DNA from: Lachnospiraceae bacterium
Lineage (GTDB): Bacteria; Bacillota; Clostridia; Lachnospirales; Lachnospiraceae
Length of the DNA: 64,000 bases
Assembly: GCA_910575565.1 (NCBI GenBank)
Contig: CAJTFL010000006.1
Coordinates: 1-64,000, forward strand
Direction: 5' to 3'
Part shown: positions 56,820-64,000 of the stretch, piece by piece
Layout: every line of letters starts with the position of its first letter
Numbering within the stretch: position 1 is the first letter of the stretch
The notes under the pieces: generated by a model
What the model saw: the letters and a program-made list of their open reading frames with translations, nothing else
Database searches by the model: none
What the model was told of the DNA's origin: nothing
Translations under genes and position numbers: made by a program

Positions 56820-57263
56820 ATGATGGGGAAAGGGTGGCTGGAAAGGAAATATGCTGGCAGCTATACCATTGAGACCGTGTGGGTAATGGCAGTGTTTTGC
56901 CTGGTAATGGTGGTTTTAGTCCAGCAGGCTTACCGCCTGCACGATGAGACAAAAAATGGGATGAGCCTTCAGGAGGCAGTGGAATTAGTCCGCCACGATG
57001 AGGACGAGCGGGGAGAGGAGCTGGTAAATGAGGCAAAGGGACGTCTTGGGCTTGTTCTTTCTATGGATGGAGTAGCATTGGAGGTGGAGCAGGGAAAGAA
57101 AAAGGCAGTTGGGAACATATCCGGGCGGGAAAAAGGCGGAAAGTGGAATTTGGAAATTTCCAGCGGCGTCTATGAACCGGAGGAATTTCTTCGGAAGCTG
57201 GCGGCGCTGAAACAGTTGGAGGAGCGATATGAACGTCAGATACAAGAGGGAAATGCGCCATAA
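56820..57263 (+). CDS. minor pseudopilin-like protein
   Basis: The protein of about 147 aa has a short basic N-terminus, the motif YAGSYTIETVWVMAVFCLVM (Glu before the helix, TadE/pseudopilin style) and a helical charged C-terminal domain. The start is uncertain: ATG 56820 follows AGAAGGGC, while ATG 56754 would lie inside the non-coding tandem repeat and add 22 odd residues. It overlaps the FHA gene by 35 bases. It probably is a minor Tad pilin. Confidence 0.65.
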   Translation: MMGKGWLERKYAGSYTIETVWVMAVFCLVMVVLVQQAYRLHDETKNGMSLQEAVELVRHDEDERGEELVNEAKGRLGLVLSMDGVALEVEQGKKKAVGNISGREKGGKWNLEISSGVYEPEEFLRKLAALKQLEERYERQIQEGNAP

Positions 57264-58890
57264 TTATTTGATTATGGATGCTTTGGAGAAAAACCGGGAA
57301 AGCTTTGAGATTCGGATGCTGACCGTTAATTCCATAGAAGGGATATTAAAGTTTCGGATGAAGGAGGAGGAAGAACATTCCTGCTATTATTATGAGATTA
57401 CCTCCAAGCAGCCGTTAAGCCGTCTGCTGGAGTTTAAAGAAATCAGGCGGGAAGAGCTTGCCAGCTTGATTACCGGGATTGGGAGCATATTAAACAAAAT
57501 GGAAGCTTATCTTCTTCAGGAAGCAAATATTCTTTTAGAACCAGAGCATATTTATATTGAGCCGGAAACGTTCCAGGTTTGGCTGTGCTATGTGCCGGGA
57601 TATGGGGGAGATTTTCCAGCGGCCATGGAAAAACTTCTGCAGTTTCTGTTAAAAAAGGCCGATCACCAGGACAATGATACGGTGGTGCTGGCTTACCGTC
57701 TGTACCAGGAAAGCCAGAAGGATTACTACGGCATAGAAGATCTGTTAAGGTCTGTCCAGGAAAGCCAAAAGGGAAATCGCCAGGGGAACCGGAACAAATC
57801 CCGTGATCAGGATGGGCGGGAATTTGAAGGGAGAGAAGAAGGGGAAGGGAGGAAAAGAGAAGGCAGTAAAGGGAAAAGGCCATTAGAGGGGGAGGGTGAT
57901 GGTTGGAAGGAGACATTTTTTGAGGAACCATCTGAGGAAGAGGGAAGAAAAAGGGAAGGAAAATTGGCTAAAGAGAAGGGATTTAGGAAAAAACAAGGAA
58001 AGCCAGGTGGGGAGGAAGAGGAAAAACAGAGGGGAAAATTGACCCAAAAGAGGAAAACAGGGTCGAAATTTGCAATCCTGGCCGTGCCGCTCCTAGCGGC
58101 AGGATGCCCTGTGGCAGTATGGCTTTTGGCCGGAGAGGCCGGAATCAGGCGGTATGGGGGCAGGATGCTTTTGGGAGAAGGGGCAGCGTTGATTCTTTAT
58201 ATTCTTTTGTTAGAGTTAAAACGAAAGCTTGCCGGGAAATTTAATGACGGCAGAAATGGCGGAAAGGAAGTGCTAAGGGTAAGGGAATCAAGAAAGAGGG
58301 AATCTTTTGAAAAGAAGGAAAAGGCAAAGGAGAGGGAGGGCTTAGAAAAGCGCGGGAATTTAGGAAGGAAGCCTTACAGGGATAAATTAGAAGATCCTGA
58401 GTGGTATATGACTTTTGAGGGAGAAGAGGATGGGTTTGAAGACGCTCCAGACTGGGAAGAAGAAAAAGGAAAGAGGCGGCAAAACCGGCATAGTGGCAGC
58501 TGGGCAGCAGGGGATGAAGAAGATGCAGAGGATATCCTAGATATGGAAGGGCAGAATAAGGATACTATGCTTTTGGCGGAGGCAGATGCTCCTGAGAAGA
58601 AGCCCCATATGTTAAAAAGCCTGGATCTTTCCGTGGGGGATATCCCTGTCCCTTATTTTCCTTTTATCATCGGAAAACAGGAAGGGATCGTAGATCATGT
58701 GCTGAAGCGGCCTACGGTCAGCCGTCTTCACCTTCGGATTGACTGGGAGGAAGGGGAGTATAAAATTACGGATTTGAATTCCTCCAATGGAACGGTGGTA
58801 GCAGGAAAATGTCTGGAGGCAAATGAATCCTGCTTGGTTAACAGCGGCGATAAGGTTCAGATTGCAGATTTGCCCTTTGTTTTTTACTGA
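57229..58890 (+). CDS. DUF6382-FHA domain membrane protein
   Basis: The 553-aa protein has an N-terminal DUF6382-type domain (residues about 5-170). A very charged linker follows, then two membrane helices (about 280-330), another charged linker, and a C-terminal FHA domain (residues about 470-553: RPTVSRLHLRIDW and DLNSSNGTVV with the phosphothreonine-binding Arg, Ser and Asn). FHA domains bind phosphorylated proteins, which suggests Ser/Thr kinase control of the pilus machine; no kinase gene is in the window. GGAGG lies seven to eight bases before ATG 57229. Confidence 0.85.
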   Translation: MNVRYKREMRHNYLIMDALEKNRESFEIRMLTVNSIEGILKFRMKEEEEHSCYYYEITSKQPLSRLLEFKEIRREELASLITGIGSILNKMEAYLLQEANILLEPEHIYIEPETFQVWLCYVPGYGGDFPAAMEKLLQFLLKKADHQDNDTVVLAYRLYQESQKDYYGIEDLLRSVQESQKGNRQGNRNKSRDQDGREFEGREEGEGRKREGSKGKRPLEGEGDGWKETFFEEPSEEEGRKREGKLAKEKGFRKKQGKPGGEEEEKQRGKLTQKRKTGSKFAILAVPLLAAGCPVAVWLLAGEAGIRRYGGRMLLGEGAALILYILLLELKRKLAGKFNDGRNGGKEVLRVRESRKRESFEKKEKAKEREGLEKRGNLGRKPYRDKLEDPEWYMTFEGEEDGFEDAPDWEEEKGKRRQNRHSGSWAAGDEEDAEDILDMEGQNKDTMLLAEADAPEKKPHMLKSLDLSVGDIPVPYFPFIIGKQEGIVDHVLKRPTVSRLHLRIDWEEGEYKITDLNSSNGTVVAGKCLEANESCLVNSGDKVQIADLPFVFY

Positions 58891-58946
58891 CAAGGGGAGT
58901 ATAATGCAAAAAACAGAAACTTTCTTTGAAATTTTTGAAAAGGGAC

Positions 58947-58975
58947 TTAACATCGTTTCCAATTTGTGCTAAAAT
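58947..58975 (+). promoter_or_regulatory. promoter of the rhomboid gene
   Basis: -35 TTAACA (58947-58952) and -10 TAAAAT (58970-58975), 17 bases apart, about 29 bases before ATG 59004. Confidence 0.72.
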
Positions 58976-59003
58976 AAACCCAATTCATATAAGGAGCGCC
59001 GCG

Positions 59004-59612
59004 ATGAATAGAAGAAGACAAATGGCATACGTTACGTGGACGATCATGTTGCTGAATGTGATCTATTTTCTTTTTTTGGATATTTTTGGATCCTCGGAAG
59101 ATGCCAGTTATATGTTGCAGCACGGAGCCATGTATGTACCTTACGTTTTAGACGGGGAGGTTTACCGTCTGCTTACCGCAATATTTATGCATTTTGGAAT
59201 CAGCCATCTGGTTAATAATATGCTGGTTCTTTTTATATTAGGGCCGCAGCTGGAGAAGGAGCTGGGATGGCTTAAGTATCTTTTGCTGTATTTAGGCTGC
59301 GGGTGCGGTGCTAACATTGTGTCAATCGGATACGGTGTTTTTATGGAAACCTTTTTTAGCGTTCCCATGAACACGGTATCTGCAGGTGCCTCCGGGGCAA
59401 TTTTTGGCGTAGCCGGAGCGCTTTTGTATGTGATCCTTTTAAACAAAGGAAGGCTGGAAAATATTGACGCGAGGCGGATTGTGGTGATGATTGTGATGTC
59501 CTTATACCTTGGGTTCCAAAGCGTGGGGACGGACAATTTAGCACATATAGCCGGTGTGGTGATTGGTTTTTTCCTGGCGATTTTCCTGTACTGGAAGCCT
59601 GGGAGGCCATAA
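59004..59612 (+). CDS. rhomboid-family intramembrane serine protease
   Basis: The 202-aa membrane protease has catalytic S130 in GASGAIFG and H181 in AHIAG, with the helix-2 motif HLVNNM. It cleaves membrane helices of other proteins. Six helices are predicted. ATG 59004 follows AAGGAGCGCCGCG. Substrates are unknown. Confidence 0.92.
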   Translation: MNRRRQMAYVTWTIMLLNVIYFLFLDIFGSSEDASYMLQHGAMYVPYVLDGEVYRLLTAIFMHFGISHLVNNMLVLFILGPQLEKELGWLKYLLLYLGCGCGANIVSIGYGVFMETFFSVPMNTVSAGASGAIFGVAGALLYVILLNKGRLENIDARRIVVMIVMSLYLGFQSVGTDNLAHIAGVVIGFFLAIFLYWKPGRP

Positions 59613-59639
59613 GGTTGCCGGAGGAAGGAGGTAAGCAGC

Positions 59640-60056
59640 ATGAAAGAGGATAAATGCATTTTTTGCAGGATTGCAAACGGTGAGATCCCTTCTGCCACTG
59701 TGTATGAGGATGATCAGTTCCGTGCAATTTTGGACATGGGGCCAGCATCAAAAGGGCATACGCTGATTTTGCCGAAAGAGCATTTTAAGGATGTGTGTGA
59801 GCTAAAGGAAGCCTATGCATCCAAGGTTCTTTCCCTGGGGGGAAGGATTGGGGCTGCCATGAAAAAAAGCCTGGGCTGTTCCGGTTTTAATTTGGTTCAG
59901 AATAACGGGGAATCTGCCGGGCAGACCGTATTTCATTTCCATTTGCACGTGATCCCCAGGTACGATGGGGAAGCGCCGATTGTCACCTGGAAACCGGGCA
60001 GTCCCACTCAGGAAGAATTGCAGGAAACAGCAAAACGTATTCATGCAGAATTGTGA
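59640..60056 (+). CDS. HIT-family nucleotide-binding hydrolase (Hint-like)
   Basis: The 138-aa protein has the HIT active site H99-x-H101-x-H103 (HFHLHVIPRY) and an N-terminal CIFCRI zinc Cys pair. It hydrolyses nucleoside phosphoramidates or dinucleotide polyphosphates in the cytosol. GGAGGAAGGAGGTAAGCAGC precedes ATG 59640. It is 27 bases after the rhomboid stop and probably co-transcribed. Confidence 0.94.
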   Translation: MKEDKCIFCRIANGEIPSATVYEDDQFRAILDMGPASKGHTLILPKEHFKDVCELKEAYASKVLSLGGRIGAAMKKSLGCSGFNLVQNNGESAGQTVFHFHLHVIPRYDGEAPIVTWKPGSPTQEELQETAKRIHAEL

Positions 60057-60081
60057 TTACTCCGAACAGGAGAATAACGGT

Positions 60082-60615
60082 ATGCGGCAGGAGATTAACG
60101 AACTGCTGGAAAAAATTTATAACCAGTACCAAAAGCCCCTCCGTGTATTGGTGCGCAGCTACGGTGTGCCCTCAAAGGATGTGGAGGATATCGTGCAGGA
60201 AACCATCATCTCATACTATCAGCATTATCCCTTGGACTGGCCTCCTAAGCTGATGAAAACCTTATTAGGGATTATTCTGAGGAATAAAAGCGTTGATTAT
60301 TTCCGGAAAAATAACCGGGAGTGGCTGATTCTGGATTCAGATGAATTCATTGAAGATGAAGAATTGGCAGTCCGGTACGGAAAAGATATGCTGGAGCAAA
60401 TAATCAATAAAGAACTGTACGTGGATGTAGAAAATGCATTTGCTCAGCTAAAGGAGGAGATGAAAATCCCAACAAAGCTTCATTTAATTGATGGGATTCA
60501 GGAAAAGGTGATTGCCGAAATGATGGGCATTTCAGCGGTTGCCTGCCGCGCTAGGGTTTCCAGGGCAAGGAAGCTGCTGAAAAAGATCCTGGGGCCGAAA
60601 TACGGGTTGCAGTAA
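60082..60615 (+). CDS. ECF-like RNA polymerase sigma factor
   Basis: The 177-aa protein has a sigma region 2 (PSKDVEDIVQETIISYYQHY, residues about 25-45) and a region 4 helix-turn-helix (QEKVIAEMMGISAVACRARVSRARKLLKK, near residues 138-166). ATG 60082 follows CAGGAG by seven to eight bases; ATG 60043 overlaps the HIT gene. Members in Clostridia often pair with a DUF4367 protein, and one is encoded 1.4 kb away at 62017, beyond murG on the other strand. Confidence 0.85.
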   Translation: MRQEINELLEKIYNQYQKPLRVLVRSYGVPSKDVEDIVQETIISYYQHYPLDWPPKLMKTLLGIILRNKSVDYFRKNNREWLILDSDEFIEDEELAVRYGKDMLEQIINKELYVDVENAFAQLKEEMKIPTKLHLIDGIQEKVIAEMMGISAVACRARVSRARKLLKKILGPKYGLQ

Positions 60616-60650
60616 TCCTGGCTGTTTTTATTTTTTGTCGGCGGTAAGCC

Positions 60651-60700
60651 AAATGCCCTGGCTGCACGGGCATTTGACTTATTTAACCTATCAAGGAAGT
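60651..60700. repeat. hairpin and repeat fragment between convergent genes
   Basis: AAATGCCC (60651-60658) and GGGCATTT (60668-60675) form an 8-bp stem. Directly after, TTAACCTATCAAGGAAGT (60683-60700) repeats part of the long inverted repeat at 11063-11141. The gap 60616-60850 separates convergent genes; no other feature is clear. Confidence 0.55.
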
Positions 60701-60850
60701 TCCTTGCATTACCGAGCATTCTGAATTTCCTTTGACTTTCCTGCCTGGCCTTGACAGACAGCCTTGTCCGGAAAATTCTGAATATAAGCAAGGCGAATGC
60801 CGGGAGCAGACCGCGTTAAGCTGCTAGGATTAACTGTCGGGACTGGTGGA

Positions 60851-61912
60851 TTAAACCAGGGATTCAATCAGGGAAATGATGGTTTCCACCCCATTGTTTA
60901 GTGCAGATTGTTCCATGGATTGGATATAGGTTTGACGGCTGTGATACAGATCCTGGATTGCCTGGTATAAAGTATCGTCTGTTAATGCCTCCTCTTCCAG
61001 AACAGCGCTGAAGCCTTGTTTTTGGAACGATTTTGCATTTAAAATCTGATCTCCGCGGCTGGCGGCAGCAGAAAGGGGAATTAACAGGTTAGGCTTGCGA
61101 AGAGCCAGCAATTCGCAGATAGAGTTTGCGCCCGCCCGGGATATAACAATGTCAGCAGCGGCAAACAAATGCTTTAAGGGTTTATCAACGTATTCATACT
61201 GTACATATCCTGGTGTGCCGATTAAGGAATCGTCCAAGTGTTCCTTTCCGCAGATATGTACCACCTGGAAGGTTTCCAAAATGCGGGAAAGGATGGATCG
61301 TACTGCTGTGTTTACCTTGACGGATCCTAAGCTTCCGCCGATGACTAAGATAATCGGGCGGTCCGGGCTTAAATGGGTAAACTTAAGCCCGGATAAGCGG
61401 CTGCCGGTCAGAAGTTCCGCCCGGATAGGGGATCCGGTTAAAACGGCTTTTTCTTTCGGCAAATAGGGCAAGGTTTCCGGGAAGTTGCAGCACACTTTCT
61501 TGGCAGAGGGGATGCACAGCTTATTGGCAAGTCCGGGGGTGATATCGGATTCGTGGATAATGGCAGGAATTTTATAATGCTTGGCAGCTAAAACCACGGG
61601 AACCGCAACAAAGCCGCCTTTGGAGAAGACTACATCAGGCCGGTAGGTTTTTAAGATTTTTAAGGCCTGGACGTAGCCTTTCATTACACGGAAAGGATCG
61701 GAGAAATTTTTTAAATCAAAATAACGGCGCAGCTTCCCGGAAGCGATTCCCTCATAGGGAATTCCAGCACCTTCGATTAATTTTTTTTCGATTCCCTGGT
61801 AGGAGCCTACGTAGCGGATTTCATACCCACGCTCCTTCAAGGAAGGGATGAGGGCAAGGTTTGGGGTAACGTGGCCTGCAGTGCCGCCCCCAGTTAACAT
61901 AATTTTCTTCAT
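60851..61912 (-). CDS. murG: MurG: UDP-GlcNAc to lipid I GlcNAc transferase
   Basis: The 353-aa peripheral membrane enzyme adds GlcNAc to lipid I to form lipid II. It has [16 protein letters not shown] at the start, the middle [10 protein letters not shown] loop, and [14 protein letters not shown] with the UDP-GlcNAc binding residues. ATG 61912 follows GGAGG by five bases. The gene stands alone, not in a division-cell-wall cluster, and may be a second copy in the genome. Confidence 0.95.
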   Translation of the reverse strand: MKKIMLTGGGTAGHVTPNLALIPSLKERGYEIRYVGSYQGIEKKLIEGAGIPYEGIASGKLRRYFDLKNFSDPFRVMKGYVQALKILKTYRPDVVFSKGGFVAVPVVLAAKHYKIPAIIHESDITPGLANKLCIPSAKKVCCNFPETLPYLPKEKAVLTGSPIRAELLTGSRLSGLKFTHLSPDRPIILVIGGSLGSVKVNTAVRSILSRILETFQVVHICGKEHLDDSLIGTPGYVQYEYVDKPLKHLFAAADIVISRAGANSICELLALRKPNLLIPLSAAASRGDQILNAKSFQKQGFSAVLEEEALTDDTLYQAIQDLYHSRQTYIQSMEQSALNNGVETIISLIESLV

Positions 61913-61947
61913 AGCTTCCTCCATTCTGTGTGTTTCACACTTATATT

Positions 61948-61978
61948 AATATAGTAATGCTTCCAAGGAAAATGTCAA
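61948..61978 (-). promoter_or_regulatory. promoter of murG
   Basis: On the minus strand -35 TTGACA (61973-61978) and -10 TATATT (61948-61953) are 19 bases apart, slightly long, and about 35 bases before ATG 61912. Confidence 0.5.
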
Positions 61979-62016
61979 CCCTGAAACAAATGGGAACTTT
62001 AGAGGGAACGATTTAA

Positions 62017-62994
62017 ATGAGATGCCATGTGGATAAAGGAAAGTCCGGCGCTGACGGGCAGAAATATCAATCCATAAATCAATTAATAAAAGACGCCTAC
62101 GGCTTAAGCGCAAAGCAGATAAGGAAGCAAATGGAGTGGGCTGAATTGAAAGCACAGTCAGAAACGTTCCTGGATGAAGCGTCCATACCGGAATCGCCGG
62201 AAGGGGAATTTTCGGTAATTTTGGCAAAATTGGCTGCCCGGGGCATTACCCCCAGGCGATTGGCAGATTTTGACCAGGAGAGCCGGAAAGCCATGGGGAA
62301 GGAAGATTATTTGGATAGGGAGGGTTTGCCCCATCAGATGGATTTGGAGGAGGAGGGATGTAAAGGATTAGGGCTTGGCATGAAAAAAATGCTTGGCTCG
62401 GCGGGAAAGCTTTTGGAAAGACCCCTTCGGATAGCAGCAGTTGCCGCCGCCTGTTTGACGGTGGGAGTGGTGATTTTTTTAGCGCCAAGGATAGATGCCA
62501 TCGCAAAGAAACGCTATCAGTATGAGGCAAGGGTGGAAAGCGGCGAGAGAGGGAGGATTGTTTGGAATAATCAGGATGATTATATTTCGGATGTAGGCAA
62601 TTTGGAAAAGGCATATGAGCAGATTCGGGATGAGTTGGGGATTCCGGTGCTGAGGTTGAATTATATACCGGAAGGGATGTATCTGTCGAGCTTGGATATT
62701 AAGGATGGACAGGTAAAAATGGAATTTGTTTATAAAGGCAATCGCGTATATATGTTTGAAGTTACATATCCAGTAACTGATTCGGGAGCATATTATTCGG
62801 ATTGTGAAGAATATAAAACAATATTTAATGAATGGATTGAACAGGATATCCCAATTCGAAGAAGTAAAAGAGAAAAAAGAAGTTATGAATACAATGCATA
62901 TTTTTCAATAAAAGATTCATATTATATATTTTCTGGTATAATGAATGAAGATGATTTTTTTAACATTGTAAAGGACTTAGCAATTGAAAAGTGA
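62017..62994 (+). CDS. DUF4367-type membrane protein, possible anti-sigma factor
   Basis: The 325-aa protein has a cytoplasmic N-terminal part (residues 1-135), one membrane helix (about residues 138-158) and an extracytoplasmic DUF4367-like domain (YEQIRDELGIPVLRLNYIPEGMYLSSLDI). This architecture is common for partners of Clostridial ECF sigma factors. GAGGGAACGATTTAA precedes ATG 62017. Base composition drops in GC through the gene: the last third is markedly AT-rich. Role as sensor/anti-sigma to the factor at 60082 is inference. Confidence 0.68.
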   Translation: MRCHVDKGKSGADGQKYQSINQLIKDAYGLSAKQIRKQMEWAELKAQSETFLDEASIPESPEGEFSVILAKLAARGITPRRLADFDQESRKAMGKEDYLDREGLPHQMDLEEEGCKGLGLGMKKMLGSAGKLLERPLRIAAVAAACLTVGVVIFLAPRIDAIAKKRYQYEARVESGERGRIVWNNQDDYISDVGNLEKAYEQIRDELGIPVLRLNYIPEGMYLSSLDIKDGQVKMEFVYKGNRVYMFEVTYPVTDSGAYYSDCEEYKTIFNEWIEQDIPIRRSKREKRSYEYNAYFSIKDSYYIFSGIMNEDDFFNIVKDLAIEK

Positions 62995-63024
62995 GTGTAC
63001 TATTTGTATTAGGGGGAATTTATC

Positions 63025-63552
63025 ATGAAAAATAAAGTCAAAATTTTATTGGCAATATTAATATGCGGTTTTGCATTTTCATTAACTGTGTATGCAAATG
63101 TAAATGAGAAAACTAATTCTTCGGCAGGAGAAGATTCTATATTGCTTCCAGGAAATATAAAGTCTAGTACAGGATATGGAGATATTACTAGAGGAAACTA
63201 CATTTCTACATCTGTATTAACAATTTCTAATAAAGGCTATGGTGAAATAGGAATTTATGCGAGTACAGCAGCTCACAAACCAGTTAAAAAAATTCGTATG
63301 AACGTTTATTTGGATCGTTGGGATGAGAATAAAGAAACCTGGATTCAGGTTGATTATTATTATTTTACTTATGAACAAGAGGGTGAAGAAGATTTGACTT
63401 CTGTGTCAGAAGCATTTTCAGTACTCGGCCTTCCAACGGGATGCTATTACCGTTTAAGAAGCTTCAACGCAGTATTCCCCTTTGAAGGCGGTGTTGAATC
63501 TCAAGGTCCAGTAACAGATGGAATATTAATCACCGACGGTCCAGCAGTATAA
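63025..63552 (+). CDS. secreted DUF6147-like protein
   Basis: The 175-aa protein has a signal peptide (MKNKVKILLAILICGFAFSL, cleavage near VYA). A beta-rich domain follows, with RGNYISTSVLTISNKGYGEI and KIRMNVYLDRWDENKETW, ending GPVTDGILITDGPAV. The pattern resembles DUF6147 secreted proteins of Lachnospiraceae. AGGGGGAATTTATC precedes ATG 63025. It is AT-rich, unlike most of the window, which may mean recent acquisition. The function is unknown. Confidence 0.65.
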   Translation: MKNKVKILLAILICGFAFSLTVYANVNEKTNSSAGEDSILLPGNIKSSTGYGDITRGNYISTSVLTISNKGYGEIGIYASTAAHKPVKKIRMNVYLDRWDENKETWIQVDYYYFTYEQEGEEDLTSVSEAFSVLGLPTGCYYRLRSFNAVFPFEGGVESQGPVTDGILITDGPAV

Positions 63553-63685
63553 ATTTTAACACATTATATATTGATTCCATATTGATTAAACATAGAACAT
63601 TATACCCAACCCAGTTTATCTGCCAACGCACCACAAACCAATCCAGCCATCCTTAAATTTCCATCCAATATAATCCAATCAATTA

Positions 63686-63734
63686 AAGCCATAAAGGAAG
63701 AATGTTAAAACCATTTTTCCTTTATGGCTTTTTT
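63686..63734 (+). terminator. terminator after the DUF6147-like gene
   Basis: AAGCCATAAAGGAA and TTCCTTTATGGCTT form a perfect 14-bp stem with a 17-base loop, followed by TTTT. It lies 130 bases past the stop; the space between is AT-rich and shows nothing. Confidence 0.88.
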
Positions 63735-63820
63735 CAGCATTTTTTCATTCATATTTTTCCGCCATCCCACATATACATATTACCAAGGTCATAAAATACA
63801 AGGACAAGGAGTGAGAAACG

Positions 63821-64000
63821 ATGGAGGAGATATGTTATTTAATATCGGATGCATCGAAAAAGGTCGATGTGGAAACCCATGTCCTGCGGTATTGGGAAGA
63901 GGAATTAGGGCTTGCGATTCCAAGGAACGAAATGGGACATAGATATTACACGGAGTTCCATATTCGTTTATTTTGCCAGGTAAAGGCGCTTAGGGATAAA
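63821..64000 (+). CDS. MerR-family regulator, N-terminal part
   Basis: ATG 63821 follows AAGGAGTGAGAAACG. The 60 codons up to the window edge encode a MerR-type winged helix (ISDASKKVDVETHVLRYWEEELGL, then RNEMGHRYYTEFHIRLFCQV). The gene is cut by the end of the window, so the effector domain is not seen. Confidence 0.85.
   Translation, partial: MEEICYLISDASKKVDVETHVLRYWEEELGLAIPRNEMGHRYYTEFHIRLFCQVKALRDK

Noticed and set aside
59965..60615. A 216-codon version of the sigma factor
   Set aside because: The extra codons overlap the HIT gene; ATG 60082 has the good ribosome site.

Overview
The window looks like chromosomal DNA of a Gram-positive gut-type clostridium, most likely Lachnospiraceae. 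This rests on gene content and style: a bacterial V-type ATPase operon, a Tad pilus locus with an FHA protein, DUF2508, DUF5702, DUF4367 and DUF6147 families, strong AGGAGG ribosome sites, and many intergenic palindromic repeats. The identification is by inference from families, not by a database search.

Region 1 (1 to about 9.49 kb) appears to be the end of an integrated mobile element. It carries an Rpn-type nuclease and a compact Tad-like cassette: two pseudopilin-like proteins, DUF6550-type membrane proteins, a large secreted protein, a prepilin peptidase, a CpaB-like SAF protein, a P-loop ATPase and a CpaF ATPase. The cassette stops a few codons into what should be the next gene. It abuts a complete tRNA-Arg(CCT), and just beyond that lies the 5' half of a different tRNA-Arg(CCT), broken at the anticodon loop but still behind a good promoter. 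The simplest reading is integration in the anticodon loop with replacement of the host tRNA.

Region 2 (9.6 to 26.8 kb) holds peptidase T; a seven-gene operon of a MtaA-like zinc methyltransferase, an Opp/Dpp-type peptide ABC transporter and a PepV-like dipeptidase, followed by a GntR/FCD regulator; a DEDDh exonuclease; a short KdpD/KdpE pair without the Kdp pump; a D,D-carboxypeptidase and a TIGR01906 membrane protein. A 35-bp repeat occurs in opposite orientations at the two ends of the last 7.4 kb.

Region 3 (26.8 to 35.7 kb) is a complete V/A-type ATPase operon on the minus strand in the order H-C-I-K-F-E-A-B-D. A small MITE-like element lies between C and I and contains the stop codon of C. 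Region 4 (35.8 to 47.2 kb) contains an SH3 membrane protein, a repeat-rich leader before trmB, thioredoxin, tRNA-Lys(CTT), an NlpC/P60 cell-wall hydrolase, a two-component system, glgB, DUF2508 and an ArsR-type regulator with an apparent self-operator.

Region 5 (47.4 to 58.9 kb) is a second, fuller Tad/Flp pilus locus on the plus strand: peptidase, TadZ, TadA, TadB, TadC, Flp pilin, a 14-residue-repeat ORF, a DUF5702 protein, a TadE-like protein with duplicated Ada-type zinc motifs, a second A24 peptidase, a minor pilin and a DUF6382-FHA protein. Its TadC carries an Ig-like insertion. tadA and pepT, about 38 kb apart, share a structured leader immediately before their starts. Region 6 (58.9 to 64 kb) has a rhomboid protease, a HIT protein, an ECF-like sigma factor, murG, a DUF4367 protein, a secreted DUF6147-like protein and the start of a MerR regulator cut by the window edge.
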